A stretch of DNA of 50,548 nucleotides, taken from positions 1 through 50,548 of the forward strand of contig JAHJSQ010000086.1 of assembly GCA_018830325.1 (NCBI GenBank), read 5' to 3'. Under the pieces are notes generated by a model. The model saw nothing but the letters and a program-made list of their open reading frames with translations, searched no databases and was not told the origin of the DNA. Source of the DNA: Gammaproteobacteria bacterium. GTDB lineage: Bacteria > Pseudomonadota > Gammaproteobacteria > Methylococcales > Methylomonadaceae. Shown here in pieces: positions 40,747 to 48,718 of this stretch. The position numbers and the translations under genes are program-made. Each line of letters begins with the position of its first letter. The stretch's first letter is position 1.

Positions 40747-41541
40747 TTAAGAACCGGCGACCTTGATAGGCAGTCGAGCCGGCAGCTCGGCGACCGATGA
40801 AATGATCAAATCCGGCATCACGCGTCTGGCGTCCGCATAGGCTTTGCGGAATTTGCCTGTCTTCACCAGAATGCCGGTCAGGCCGGCATTTTGACCGCCG
40901 CCGATGTCGGAGTCTATGTCGTCGCCGACGATCGCGACGCATTCGGGCGGCAATTCCAATTCGGTCAGTGCCGCACGGAAAAAGTCGGGCGACGGTTTGC
41001 CGATGATCGTCGCCTGCTGGCCGCTGGCGTATTCGAGCGCGCTGATGAACCCGCCGATATCCATTTGCAGGCCCTGCTCGGTTTGCCAAAAGCGGTTCTT
41101 GTGGACCGCGATCAGCCGCGCGCCGCCGGTCAGCAGACGGAAGACGCGGTTTAGAACCGGGTAAGACCAACGGTCGCCGATATCGCCGACGATCACGAAA
41201 TCGGCCTGAGTATCCGATTGCCGGAACCGATCGAAATCGCGTCTGACATCGTCGGCGAGCAGCAAATGGCAGACCGGGTCGCCGAATTGTTCGAGGTAGA
41301 TCAATGTGGCGCGCGTCGCGCTGACGATCTCGCGTTCTTCGATATCGAAGCCAAGGCGGGTTATTTTGTCGTGCAGCGAAGCGGCCGACAGCGTGCTGGT
41401 GTTGGTGATGAAACGGCAACGGTAACCGCGCCGTTTGATCTCGGCGATAGCCTCGACGGCGCCTTCAATGACGTTCGAATCGACATACAAAACACCGTCG
41501 AGGTCGAAAAGAATACCTTGGATTAAAGATAGATTTGGCAT
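40747..41541 (-). CDS. HAD-superfamily IIA phosphatase
   Basis: 264 residues. HAD motifs: nucleophile D13 and D15 in LFDLDGVLYVD, motif II TNTST, Lys in GKPSPDFF, and motif IV VGDDIDSDIGG. The cap lies between motifs II and III (class IIA, NagD-like), and overall it resembles the phospholysine/phosphohistidine/inorganic-pyrophosphate phosphatase (LHPP) branch. Substrate not decidable from sequence. It is a single gene with good spacing to its ribosome-binding site (GAGGAA). Confidence 0.88.
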   Translation of the reverse strand: MPNLSLIQGILFDLDGVLYVDSNVIEGAVEAIAEIKRRGYRCRFITNTSTLSAASLHDKITRLGFDIEEREIVSATRATLIYLEQFGDPVCHLLLADDVRRDFDRFRQSDTQADFVIVGDIGDRWSYPVLNRVFRLLTGGARLIAVHKNRFWQTEQGLQMDIGGFISALEYASGQQATIIGKPSPDFFRAALTELELPPECVAIVGDDIDSDIGGGQNAGLTGILVKTGKFRKAYADARRVMPDLIISSVAELPARLPIKVAGS

Positions 41542-41824
41542 TCGGAAATTCCTCGATTCGTTTCAAAAAGAGTTTTTGCCGCACCATGGCCCATAGAGCC
41601 ATTAAGAAGGTAACAATTCGGGTTTGAATTTTGAGTTATCGAAAGACTAGTGGAGGTTTTCAAAAAGGAATTTTGCAGATTTATCAAATATTCGAAATTT
41701 CAGCCTCATTGTTTACGTCAAGGCCAAGTGGAACTATCCAGACACAGGGGGTAAATAGAGAAATGCAAAAGACGATTGCTTTTTGCACTTGTACGATGCC
41801 GAATAACGATTCAGTGATTGCCAA

Positions 41825-42151
41825 TTGACCGCAACGAGAGACCGGAGGCCCCTCGGTAGTATATTGGCTCGAGAGAAGCATCGTTGTTTCTATACTGGCC
41901 GCAAGATAACCACCCAAAATTGCTATCTAGATCACGTCATTCCGCAAGTAGGTTTTGGAAACAACTCTTACAAAAACATTGTCGCACCATGCTATGACGC
42001 AAATTCCATGAAAAATGATAAGCCAGCAGATGAATTTATTCTGTTGTTGTAAAAAGATAAAGACTATTTCTTTGTCAGAATTTTAGGAATTAAAAGAAAA
42101 ATCGCTAAGCTTCAATCTGGTGAGTTAAAACCAGACATCGCTCCCCCATGA
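41825..42151 (+). pseudogene. HNH endonuclease with in-frame stop
   Basis: The frame from 41825 encodes EKHRCFYTGRKITTQNCYLD, HVIPQVGFGNNSYKNIVAPC and YDANSMKNDKPADEF, then in-frame TAA 42050-42052, then 32 more sensible codons ending KLQSGELKP. This is an HNH endonuclease with the DH-x-P core (LDHVIPQ) and N(S)YKN. The usual first zinc pair CxxC reads CFYTG, so one Cys is lost. Its stop codon overlaps the start codon of the DUF3800 gene, so they were once coupled. Inactive by two defects. Confidence 0.75.
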
Positions 42152-43230
42152 TATATCCAATGACAACACCAATAATTTTCTTCGATGAGTCACATAATAC
42201 CGGTGCTCATTTATTAGATGCTAATCAACCGATATTTACGCTTGCCTCGGTAGATTACAATCCAGATGAATGTTCAGAGCTTTTACACTTAGTTTCATCT
42301 CATCAAGCATCCGAAGCGAAATTCGGTAGTCTTCAAAGCAGTGAAGCAGGACGTAGAAAAATATTGGATTTTGTTAATTCGCAAATGCACTCTGAAAAAC
42401 GTGTAAAAACGATGATTGTACATAAGCGTTTCAATGTAATTACTCAACTTGTTGACATCATAGAAGAAACGCTTATGCGTAGGGATGGAATCGATATTTA
42501 TAAAAATAGCGGCAATATTGTATTAGCCAATTTACATTGGTATTTGACACCACATTTTTGTGGCGAACAACAATTTGATGACTTTCTGGCCAGTTTTGTT
42601 GAGATGGTCAGAAATCAATCCAGCGAATCCAAAAGTAAGTTTTTTAATAGCGCTAAAGTGCTATACGATAACTGCACAGATGAGAAGCATAAATCCATGC
42701 TTGCTCCTTACATTTATGCGGAGCGTTTTATAGATGATATTCTCAACGGCATTGACAAAAAATACGCTATAGACCCCGCCATTAGTCTGTTCTTTTGTCA
42801 TTTAACTGAATGGGAAAAACAGCTAGATGAAGCGCCTATCATTATCTATGACGAATCAAAACCCATTACAGCGTCGCAACCCATTTTTATGAAAATGATG
42901 GATAGTTCGATTCCTACTGAAGAAGTGGGCTATGGTCAAAGGAAATTTACGGTTCCTTTAAAAGTTAAAGAATTTCGCTCTGGAAACTCAAGACAATATC
43001 CTGCTCTTCAAGTCGCCGACCTTATGGCAGGGGCCACACGATATTATTATTCGGCATTCTTTCGTAAAAAAAATGATCAATTTGCGAATAAGCTTAAAGA
43101 TGCCGGAATTGAGCGCTTCGTATTTGGAGCTATTGGGCCGCTAGATCTGGAACACTTAATGTTTGATGATTTGAAAACTAGCGATAATGATATAAATCCG
43201 ACTGATTACATGACGAAATTCTGTTCATAA
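42148..43230 (+). CDS. DUF3800 domain protein
   Basis: 360 residues from ATG 42148; a second ATG four codons later (42160) is equally possible. The N-terminus IIFFDESHNTGAHLLDANQP carries the conserved 'DES..tG' start of DUF3800, an RNase-H-fold family with acidic residues suggestive of nuclease activity. The C-terminal part has YPALQVADLMAGATRYYYS, the family's second conserved block. DUF3800 genes often sit in mobile and defence regions. Paired here with the decayed HNH gene. Confidence 0.8.
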   Translation: MIYPMTTPIIFFDESHNTGAHLLDANQPIFTLASVDYNPDECSELLHLVSSHQASEAKFGSLQSSEAGRRKILDFVNSQMHSEKRVKTMIVHKRFNVITQLVDIIEETLMRRDGIDIYKNSGNIVLANLHWYLTPHFCGEQQFDDFLASFVEMVRNQSSESKSKFFNSAKVLYDNCTDEKHKSMLAPYIYAERFIDDILNGIDKKYAIDPAISLFFCHLTEWEKQLDEAPIIIYDESKPITASQPIFMKMMDSSIPTEEVGYGQRKFTVPLKVKEFRSGNSRQYPALQVADLMAGATRYYYSAFFRKKNDQFANKLKDAGIERFVFGAIGPLDLEHLMFDDLKTSDNDINPTDYMTKFCS

Positions 43231-43260
43231 AATCCAAGTGAGGGAAATTCGGCTTGGATT
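43231..43260 (+). terminator. Hairpin after the DUF3800 gene
   Basis: AATCCAAG / CTTGGATT stem with a 14-base loop, beginning directly after the stop codon. No T tract, so terminator function is only likely. Confidence 0.4.
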
Positions 43261-43290
43261 CCAATTGATATTCAAAGAGGTTAGATCAAT

Positions 43291-43500
43291 ATGAAAATTT
43301 ACACGGCTATTATTGAAAAATGTCGCGATACCGGATTATACGTGGGCTTCATTCCTGGATTTACAGGTGCACATAGCCAAGCGGAATCATTGGATGAGCT
43401 TAATCAAAATCTTCGGGAAGTCATTCAAATGTTACTTGAGGATGGCGAGCCAATACTGGAAGCCGAGTTTGTTGGAACTCAAAATGTAGTTGTTGCTTAA
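43291..43500 (+). CDS. hicB: HicB-family antitoxin
   Basis: 69 residues: MKIYTAIIEKCRDTGLYVGF, then IPGFTGAHSQAESLDELNQN. Short HicB type with the 'tG.yvgfiPg..ga.sqaesLdEL..NL.e' pattern. AGAGG precedes ATG 43291. hicA begins three bases after its stop codon. A different HicB lineage from that at 3444. Confidence 0.88.
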   Translation: MKIYTAIIEKCRDTGLYVGFIPGFTGAHSQAESLDELNQNLREVIQMLLEDGEPILEAEFVGTQNVVVA

Positions 43501-43502
43501 GC

Positions 43503-43730
43503 ATGGGAAACATACCAGCTCTTAAACCTCGCGAAGTTGTAGCTTTGCTTGAAATATTAGGATTTACAGAAATCCGGCAACGCGGCTCACATAAACAATT
43601 CCGTCATCATGACGGTAGATGCACAACAGTGCCATTTCATGCAGGACGTGATATCTCACCAGTTTTACTTCGGCAAATCGCTAAGGATATTGGCATGACA
43701 GTTGGAGAGTTACTTAAATTTCTAGTCTAA
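43503..43730 (+). CDS. hicA: HicA-family mRNA interferase toxin
   Basis: 75 residues: LKPREVVALLEILGFTEIRQ, RGSHKQFRHHDGRCTTVPFH, then DISPVLLRQIAKDIGM. The G-S-H of RGSHKQF is the catalytic-His motif, and the domain is complete. Forms a toxin-antitoxin operon with hicB. An attC-like sequence directly follows, suggesting the pair moved as a cassette. Confidence 0.92.
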   Translation: MGNIPALKPREVVALLEILGFTEIRQRGSHKQFRHHDGRCTTVPFHAGRDISPVLLRQIAKDIGMTVGELLKFLV

Positions 43731-43784
43731 ACCAACGCACCATAAGACTCCGCTAGCGCTACACCGCTGAGCTTTACGTTACGC
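43726..43784 (+). other. attC-like site after hicBA
   Basis: TCTAAAC (43726-43732) and GTTACGC (43778-43784) bound 59 bp containing GACTCCGCTAGCGC and CCGCTGAGCT, the interior shared with the sites at 3843 and 48687. The cores are non-standard, so it may be inactive. Confidence 0.55.
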
Positions 43785-44050
43785 CAAAAAATTAGGAGGT
43801 TAGGTGGCTGTAGAAGAAAAACAAGCTATCGCAAAGAATCTGTAAAGAAGAATAAGGGTATTGGCAAAATCCTTAAGCACAAAAAAGGGGGCGTTGGTTA
43901 TTTTCATTATCGGCAACCATTATACCCAAAGAAAGTAACCTGACCCCTTTTATGCACGCTGTTACACGCAAGTATAGATATGGCGATCGTGCAAAAAACA
44001 GCATCAGAGCGCGCGAGGTTGCCGAGTCGAACGGAAAAGTCCGAGTTGAT

Positions 44051-44099
44051 AAGTTAAACCGCCCATGGTTCGACAGGCTCGCCACGAATGGCTTAACTT
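44051..44099. repeat. Hairpin with TTCGACAGGCTC loop, copy 3
   Basis: Imperfect arms AAGTTAA...CC / GG..TTAACTT enclose GGTTCGACAGGCTCGCCACG. It is a member of the 16361/16481 hairpin family: variable arms around a conserved TTCGAC-GGCTC loop. Confidence 0.5.
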
Positions 44100-44113
44100 A
44101 ATGGCAGTGAGTG

Positions 44114-44389
44114 TTAGGTAATAATAAATGGCATTGAGGTCGCATTAGCTAAGATAGCAAGACGGTATCTACGACTTTGTATAATGATGAGAGCCTCAGT
44201 TTGGGAACGAGATAAAAACTGCTTCACATTGCTAGCGCCCAAGCCACGCGGATGGCGTTTGCCAAAATGCAAAATATAGCGTTTAATCCATCCCGTATAG
44301 GCCTGTTCGGTACGAAGGCTACAGTGCTTCAAACGAACCTTAGCCCGTACTTGATCCAATAATGTTGGTGAATTTTCCGAAGCCGACAA
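44114..44389 (-). pseudogene. intI: Truncated integron integrase (intI N-terminus)
   Basis: From ATG 44389 the protein reads LLDQVRAKVRLKHCSLRTEQ then AYTGWIKRYILHFGKRHPRG and VKQFLS, a clear match to the N-terminal SAM-like core-binding domain of IntI-type tyrosine recombinases ('LLDqvR..iRlkHYSlRTEqAYv.WI.rFI.FHgkRHP'). Similarity ends at about residue 62, and the remaining 29 codons are unrelated. The catalytic domain with R-H-R-Y is missing, so it is dead. It points away from the cassette array that begins at 44525, the normal integron geometry. Confidence 0.8.
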
Positions 44390-44531
44390 TGACGTGTTTT
44401 GTATTTTTATTAGGAAAGGTTGTTTTTTACAACTAATTGAAATTTTTATGATTTTAATTTTTTAAAACCGAATTGGGCAGCTGTTTGACGCAATATTTTG
44501 CGTCATTTAGTATGTCTAATTATAGTTAGGC
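44390..44531 (+). other. Putative attI region of the dead integron
   Basis: The AT-rich 135 bp between intI and the first cassette end in GTTAGGC (44525-44531), a perfect R' core. Its complement GCCTAAC closes the first cassette at 45182. The attI site and the promoter region would lie here by analogy with other integrons; I cannot delimit them. Confidence 0.55.
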
Positions 44532-44563
44532 ATTAATGCACCTGAATCCGGAGTTTTACCTAT

Positions 44564-45187
44564 ATGAACTAATATCAACAGAAAGTTTTACTAGCCTTAG
44601 TTGGGGTTATCACACTGATTGTATCTTGGTTTCATCAAGGCACAGTAGAGAAAGCAATCTTTGAGAGCTTCGCAATTATATCTTTCATCCTTTCAGCTTT
44701 ATTACTAGCATTTGACCACTTTTTTTGGAAATGGAAATGGAAATGGAAATGGTTCTATGGTTGGCTTGTTCAAGTCCCAGATCTAAATGGCGAATGGGCA
44801 GGCACTGGCAGCGAAACGATAATAACTCGAGATAATACAGGTAATATTATTCCTGTTTGCTCAAATCACACCGCCTCGTTGGTTTCAATAAATCAGCAAT
44901 TTTCCACTATTCACCTTATTTTTAAATGGGAAGACGGTGGTGTTTCGCGATACGAACAAGATGCACCCTTTGTAGTAAGTGGTACAAATACAAAGAGGCT
45001 GTCATTTAATGCTATGTATTTTTTTACTCCTGTAAATGGACAAGAAGAACCGAGGAATGTAATTGCAACTATTAGCATGGACAGCAAGCTGTTCAAGAAC
45101 AAGCCATCGGAATTTAAACTGACGTACTTTACGAGTGACAGTATTCGACAAGGTGCTATCAATTTGAAGCCTAAAAATTATGCCTAA
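44564..45187 (+). pseudogene. Cap15-like two-TM beta-barrel protein with stop at codon 3
   Basis: ATG 44564 is followed by AAC and TAA, then the frame stays open for 204 codons: two membrane helices (LLALVGVITLIVSWF; AIISFILSALLLAFDHFFW), a WKWKWKWKW stretch, and a beta domain starting VPDLNGEWAGTG. The '2TM plus pnlnGeW.G' plan resembles Cap15, the STING-like membrane effector of CBASS defence. No other start codon is suitable near the N-terminus, so one change (CAA to TAA) seems to have closed the gene; a short remnant from 44879 could be translated. No cyclase gene is nearby. Confidence 0.5.
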
Positions 45188-45273
45188 CATGGCGCTCAAC
45201 CGGAGCGCGGTTATAATGCGGCTTTATTTTTTTTCAGCTTTCCGTGCCGCGCCCGGTTAGCTCTACGTTAGGC
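45182..45273 (+). other. attC site of the first cassette in the right array
   Basis: 92 bp from R'' GCCTAAC (45182-45188) to R' GTTAGGC (45267-45273), with inner arms AACCGG/CCGGTT and GCGCGG/CCGCGC and an AT-rich tip. R'' complements the cassette's own start core at 44525. Typical, intact attC. Confidence 0.9.
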
Positions 45274-45289
45274 TATAAGGAAAGATGCG

Positions 45290-46246
45290 ATGGAATCTAG
45301 ATGTCTCCAAAAATTTGAGCTTCATTACTTTTTTAGTGATGACTCTCATTCTATGGATGCGTTAGTAAGAAACGATTGTGAAAGGGAGTTATTAGCTCTT
45401 TTTAAAGAATGTTCTGAAATCCTCGGCATTAAATGCAACGTTGAATCTGAAGCATTTTCTGAAGGAGGGTTAAAGGAAGTATGGAATTTTCTGGGTACTC
45501 CACAAGTGGCATTGGTAGTCGCAGTGCTTGCATTAGTCATGTCAAGATATCCGCCAACCGATTCCGAACGTAATGCCGCAGATGAGAAGTTGCTTGAATT
45601 ACAAACTGAAGAAGCTAGGTTAAATATTGAAAAACTTAAACTAGAGCTAAAGAAACTTAAAGAAGATAAGGAAAATCAAGAGGCATTGGAGATCATATCT
45701 GATGAGGTAGTTAAAAGTTCAAAGGTTCTTGTAAGAAGATCTAACTTTTATGAGAAAGCAATAAGGTATGAAAAAATTTCAAATGTTTCATACACTCATC
45801 TGAATTTTGAAAATATCCCTGTCAGCCCGTCAATAAATATCGATAGAGACGCATTTAGATTTTTCATAATATACTCAAAGGCATTAAAGCCTATAAATAT
45901 TGAAGATGCAGAGATTGAAATAGTATCTCCAGTTCTTAAGGCAGGAAATTATAAGTGGAAAGGAATTTATGAGGATGAGGTAATCACATTCGCAATGTCT
46001 GATGGCGATTTTCGGTATCAAGTACAATCAAAGCAGGTTGCATTTCAAAATGGCAGTACAATTACTTGTGTCCTTGAAATACAAAGAAAACTCGATGAGA
46101 CTGGCGAAATTGTTATTACTGGGTATGCTGTAACTACCGTAATAGGTAAATATGATTCAACCCAATCATTGCAAACACCTCAAGGAAAAGCTTATAAACA
46201 GGCAAAGAAATATGCAGAATCGCAACAAGATTTATTTGGCAAATAA
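45290..46246 (+). CDS. Cassette membrane/coiled-coil protein, unknown
   Basis: 318 residues from ATG 45290, 17 bp after the R' core. Residues about 68-84 are a single membrane helix (PQVALVVAVLALVMSRY). A strong coiled coil follows (about 95-140: LQTEEARLNIEKLKLELKKL). The C-terminal half is mixed alpha/beta (VLKAGNYKWKGIYEDEVITF). I do not recognise the family. One TM plus coiled coil plus a soluble domain is a layout seen in many defence-related accessory proteins, but that is not evidence of function. Its stop codon abuts the next attC. Confidence 0.7.
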   Translation: MESRCLQKFELHYFFSDDSHSMDALVRNDCERELLALFKECSEILGIKCNVESEAFSEGGLKEVWNFLGTPQVALVVAVLALVMSRYPPTDSERNAADEKLLELQTEEARLNIEKLKLELKKLKEDKENQEALEIISDEVVKSSKVLVRRSNFYEKAIRYEKISNVSYTHLNFENIPVSPSINIDRDAFRFFIIYSKALKPINIEDAEIEIVSPVLKAGNYKWKGIYEDEVITFAMSDGDFRYQVQSKQVAFQNGSTITCVLEIQRKLDETGEIVITGYAVTTVIGKYDSTQSLQTPQGKAYKQAKKYAESQQDLFGK

Positions 46247-46316
46247 GCCTAACCATGCGCCTCACCCGACCAAAAACCGCTACGCGGTTTTTGGTCGGGT
46301 GAGCTTGGCGTTAGAT
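46247..46316 (+). other. attC site with a perfect 20-bp stem
   Basis: R'' GCCTAAC (46247-46253) matches the cassette start at 45267; R' is GTTAGAT (46310-46316). Perfect 20-bp inverted arms with a TAC loop (about 46261-46303) lie between. Perfect arms without extrahelical bases are unusual for attC and also make it a strong terminator-like hairpin. Confidence 0.85.
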
Positions 46317-46336
46317 TTTCAGGAAGCATACTCGGC

Positions 46337-47077
46337 GTGTTCACAAAAAAAGAATTACTTGATGCAGTGAAGGATGGGCTATACCAGTCTTGGCTTTTGG
46401 CATTCGCGACAAATGACACGCCATACGTGTCGATGAAGCCGGAATATTTGACAACGATCATGCTAGGCAAATTCTTATCAGAGAAGCTGGGTTCAGGAAG
46501 CTGTATTGTTCGTTTTGAGGAACAAACAAAAGATGTCGCTACACGCGCTTTTCCAGTTATGCCTTTGCCTTACACACCGAAGAATGTTTACGGGCGAGCA
46601 TCAAAGGAAAAAGGAGAGGAAGGCTCCGTTGATATCGTCATATACAGACAAGCCGCATATTTTCCTGAGACAGTAGCAATCATTGAGGTAAAAAACTTCG
46701 ACCAACGAGATGAACTGTTAGTTAAAGATTTGGACAGAAATAAAGAGTTCATGGAATTGACAGATCCGAAGAAACTGAACCAAATCAATTACGGACTGTT
46801 AACTTTCTTTTTGCATGATAAGAAATCGGTAACAAAGGAAGAGGCAAGCAGCTTTATTGCAGAAAAGACAAAGCACTTTCAATCGGAGGCTAATAACTAT
46901 TGTTCTGCAATTACTTGCGCCACCTTGACCCTCGATACTTTGGCTAACTTTCCACGCCTATCCAACGCGGAGGCCGCATCTGAGGTGGATGAAAATGGAC
47001 AACCTGTTATTGAGTTAGAAGAGAATCATCACATCGTGTACGGCATCATTTGCATAGAAAGAAAATCTAACGAATAA
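46337..47077 (+). CDS. Cassette protein with PD-(D/E)xK nuclease-like core
   Basis: 246 residues from GTG 46337. The centre reads GEEGSVDIVIYRQA then ETVAIIEVKNFDQRDELLVK: an Asp on one strand and E-x-K on the next, the PD-(D/E)xK restriction-nuclease core. A Gln/Asp-rich helix follows (DLDRNKEFMEL). The C-terminus (NHHIVYGIICIERKS) completes a small fold. Family not recognised; similar lone nuclease-like proteins occur in cassettes. The end of the gene contains R'' ATCTAAC, the complement of the R' at 46310. Confidence 0.65.
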   Translation: MFTKKELLDAVKDGLYQSWLLAFATNDTPYVSMKPEYLTTIMLGKFLSEKLGSGSCIVRFEEQTKDVATRAFPVMPLPYTPKNVYGRASKEKGEEGSVDIVIYRQAAYFPETVAIIEVKNFDQRDELLVKDLDRNKEFMELTDPKKLNQINYGLLTFFLHDKKSVTKEEASSFIAEKTKHFQSEANNYCSAITCATLTLDTLANFPRLSNAEAASEVDENGQPVIELEENHHIVYGIICIERKSNE

Positions 47078-47085
47078 GGTTAGAT
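47065..47085 (+). other. Collapsed attC: R'' and R' only seven bases apart
   Basis: ATCTAAC (47065-47071), then GAATAAG, then GTTAGAT (47079-47085). Both cores are exact complements and match the cassette's start core at 46310, but the whole hairpin body is missing. It looks like a deletion derivative of attC. Confidence 0.6.
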
Positions 47086-47698
47086 TTTGTGAGCAACGCG
47101 AACCAAAATCTGAACCGTTTGTTGGACAAGCCCGGCCCGGTTGATTCAGAGTGGGTTGGATGCTTTAGATAAGAAAATAGCTTTTTGCCGTTTTGAGGCA
47201 CCGCGGCTCTTTGTGAGCGGCGGCGCCTCATTTAAACCTAAAACCGTTGCCGTTGCTGCAACAGGGTTTCAAAGGCAATGCATTTAGACGCATTATAGCC
47301 TGATTTTGGCCCGAGCGACGTCCTCGGCCGCCGAATGCCGATGCAAATAAATAGGGTCAGGTACAAATTAAACGCAGGCCAATGCAGTATCATTTAACCC
47401 GTACCTGACCCCCAGTTATTTTTATATCATGTCCGATTTAGATGTTATCCCGCAGAACAAGAGAAGATCGAGGATTATCTTTGTCAGCTGTTGTTTCATG
47501 CAGTTAAGATATCCAGGTCAAGAGAATGACTTGTTCTTTGTGACAAGTTACTGATTAAAACTACCGTTACACAGATCAAATGAGACTTTCACATCTCTGC
47601 CAATTTTCGCCGTTAGAAATCCGTAACATGCACAAGAACCAAAAGATTCACCTGACTTCGCTGTGCTACGCAGGTGATCTTCCAGATTAAATGCCAGA
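47086..47698. other. Gene-free stretch with two palindromic elements
   Basis: No gene is evident over about 600 bases. It contains a GC-rich hairpin GAGGC...CCGC/GCGG...GCCTC (47195-47229) and an inverted repeat GGGTCAGGTAC / GTACCTGACCC (47354-47364, 47401-47411) with an AT-rich loop. The second type is often seen near REP-associated transposases; a short related piece (AACCTGACCCC) occurs at 43948. Probably several decayed cassettes. Confidence 0.5.
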
Positions 47699-48161
47699 AT
47701 GGATAAGCTATTTCAAAGGTTAGGATCAAAATCCAATGCTCACGTTGGGCGTGATTTTGAGATTGTTGCGAAAGAGTTTTTTTCGAGTCAAGGATTAGAG
47801 CTGATGCCCGATTTAAAAGTACTAGTTAGGAGTCGGTACTATTAAAAAAGAGCATGCCTTCGATTTAGGGTGTGAAAGACAAAAAGTAATAGTTGAGTGT
47901 AAATCTCATCGCTGGACGTCTGGTGACAATGTCCCTAGCGCCAAAATGACCGTATGGAATGAGGCCATGTTCTATTTCTATGTGGCCCCTGAAGATTACA
48001 GAAAAATCATGTTTGTGCTTAAGGACAGAAGCGATAAGCGTAATGAAACGCTTGCTGAGTACTACTTGAGAACTTACAATCATCTAGTGCCGAGTGATGT
48101 GGAGTTTTGGGAATATGATGAATCGACAAAAAACGCAGAAAAATTGGCATTTAACACTTAA
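47699..48161 (+). pseudogene. PD-(D/E)xK nuclease-like gene with one-base frameshift
   Basis: From ATG 47699 the frame reads MDKLFQRLGSKSNAHVGRDF, then EIVAKEFFSSQGLELMPDLK. At about 47828 one extra base in GTTAGGAGTC breaks the frame. Continuing in the next frame gives GVGTIKKEHAFDLGCERQKV, IVECKSHRWTSG and so on to TAA 48159. The D...ECK pattern is a PD-(D/E)xK nuclease core, so an intact ancestor would have had 153 residues. A downstream ATG at 47946 opens the last 71 codons, without the active site. Confidence 0.7.
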
Positions 48162-48228
48162 ATTTAGCCGACGCTAAAAGACAGCGCGGGGGCAAGGAAG
48201 TATTACATAATCGGAAATATGAGTTTTT

Positions 48229-48501
48229 ATGGAATATGAGTGGGATGAAAACAAAGCGGCAGCCAATCTGTCCAAACACGGTGTTTCCTTCGCGGAAGCA
48301 AAAACGGTTTTTGATGATCCGTTATACGTGGATTTCTACGATCCCGACCATTCTTACGTAGAACATCGTTTTATCCTACTAGGCGAATCAGTACAAGGGA
48401 GGTTATTGTTCGTTTCTTATATGGAGCGTAACAATATCATTCGGTTGATTAGCGCAAGAGAAGCAACGACATCGGAGCGAAAAGCATATGAACAAGAATG
48501 A
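48229..48501 (+). CDS. brnT: BrnT-family ribonuclease toxin
   Basis: 90 residues: EYEWDENKAAANLSKHGVSF, EAKTVFDDPLYVDFYDPDHS and IRLISAREATTSERKAYEQE. All BrnT landmarks are there (W-D..K...N..KHG.sF, R-ISAR-x(2,3)..ER..Y). BrnT is a RelE-fold RNase blocked by BrnA. brnA overlaps its end by 14 bases, a standard brnTA operon. Confidence 0.95.
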   Translation: MEYEWDENKAAANLSKHGVSFAEAKTVFDDPLYVDFYDPDHSYVEHRFILLGESVQGRLLFVSYMERNNIIRLISAREATTSERKAYEQE

Positions 48502-48718
48502 AATTGAAGATGAATTACGGCCGGAATACGACTTGCAAGGTTTACAGGTCAGAAAATTAGGACCCGGCCGCAAAAAGTTTTGCAATACGGTTCGTTTAGA
48601 GCCGGATGTGATTGCGGCGTTCCCCAACGCCGATGCTGTAAATGAAGCATTGCGTTATTTAATTGAAATAGCCCAGCATTCGGCCAGCCTAACCCAACGC
48701 TCCAGCGGACTCCGCTAA
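48488..48718 (+). CDS. brnA: BrnA-family antitoxin
   Basis: 76 residues starting within brnT. The body (LRPEYDLQGLQVRKLGPGRK, VRLEPDVIAAFPNADAVNEA, LRYLIEIA) fits BrnA: toxin-binding start and ribbon-helix-helix end. The last ten codons run into the attC site at 48687, so the protein tail (LTQRSSGLR) is encoded by attC DNA. The stop codon TAA lies in the attC stem. Confidence 0.88.
   Translation: MNKNEIEDELRPEYDLQGLQVRKLGPGRKKFCNTVRLEPDVIAAFPNADAVNEALRYLIEIAQHSASLTQRSSGLR

Noticed and set aside
40718-41419. 233-codon minus-strand frame
   Set aside because: Arg-rich shadow of the HAD phosphatase gene in another frame.
41631-41828. 65-codon frame before the HNH gene
   Set aside because: No recognisable motif, poor start context and compositionally like intergenic DNA.
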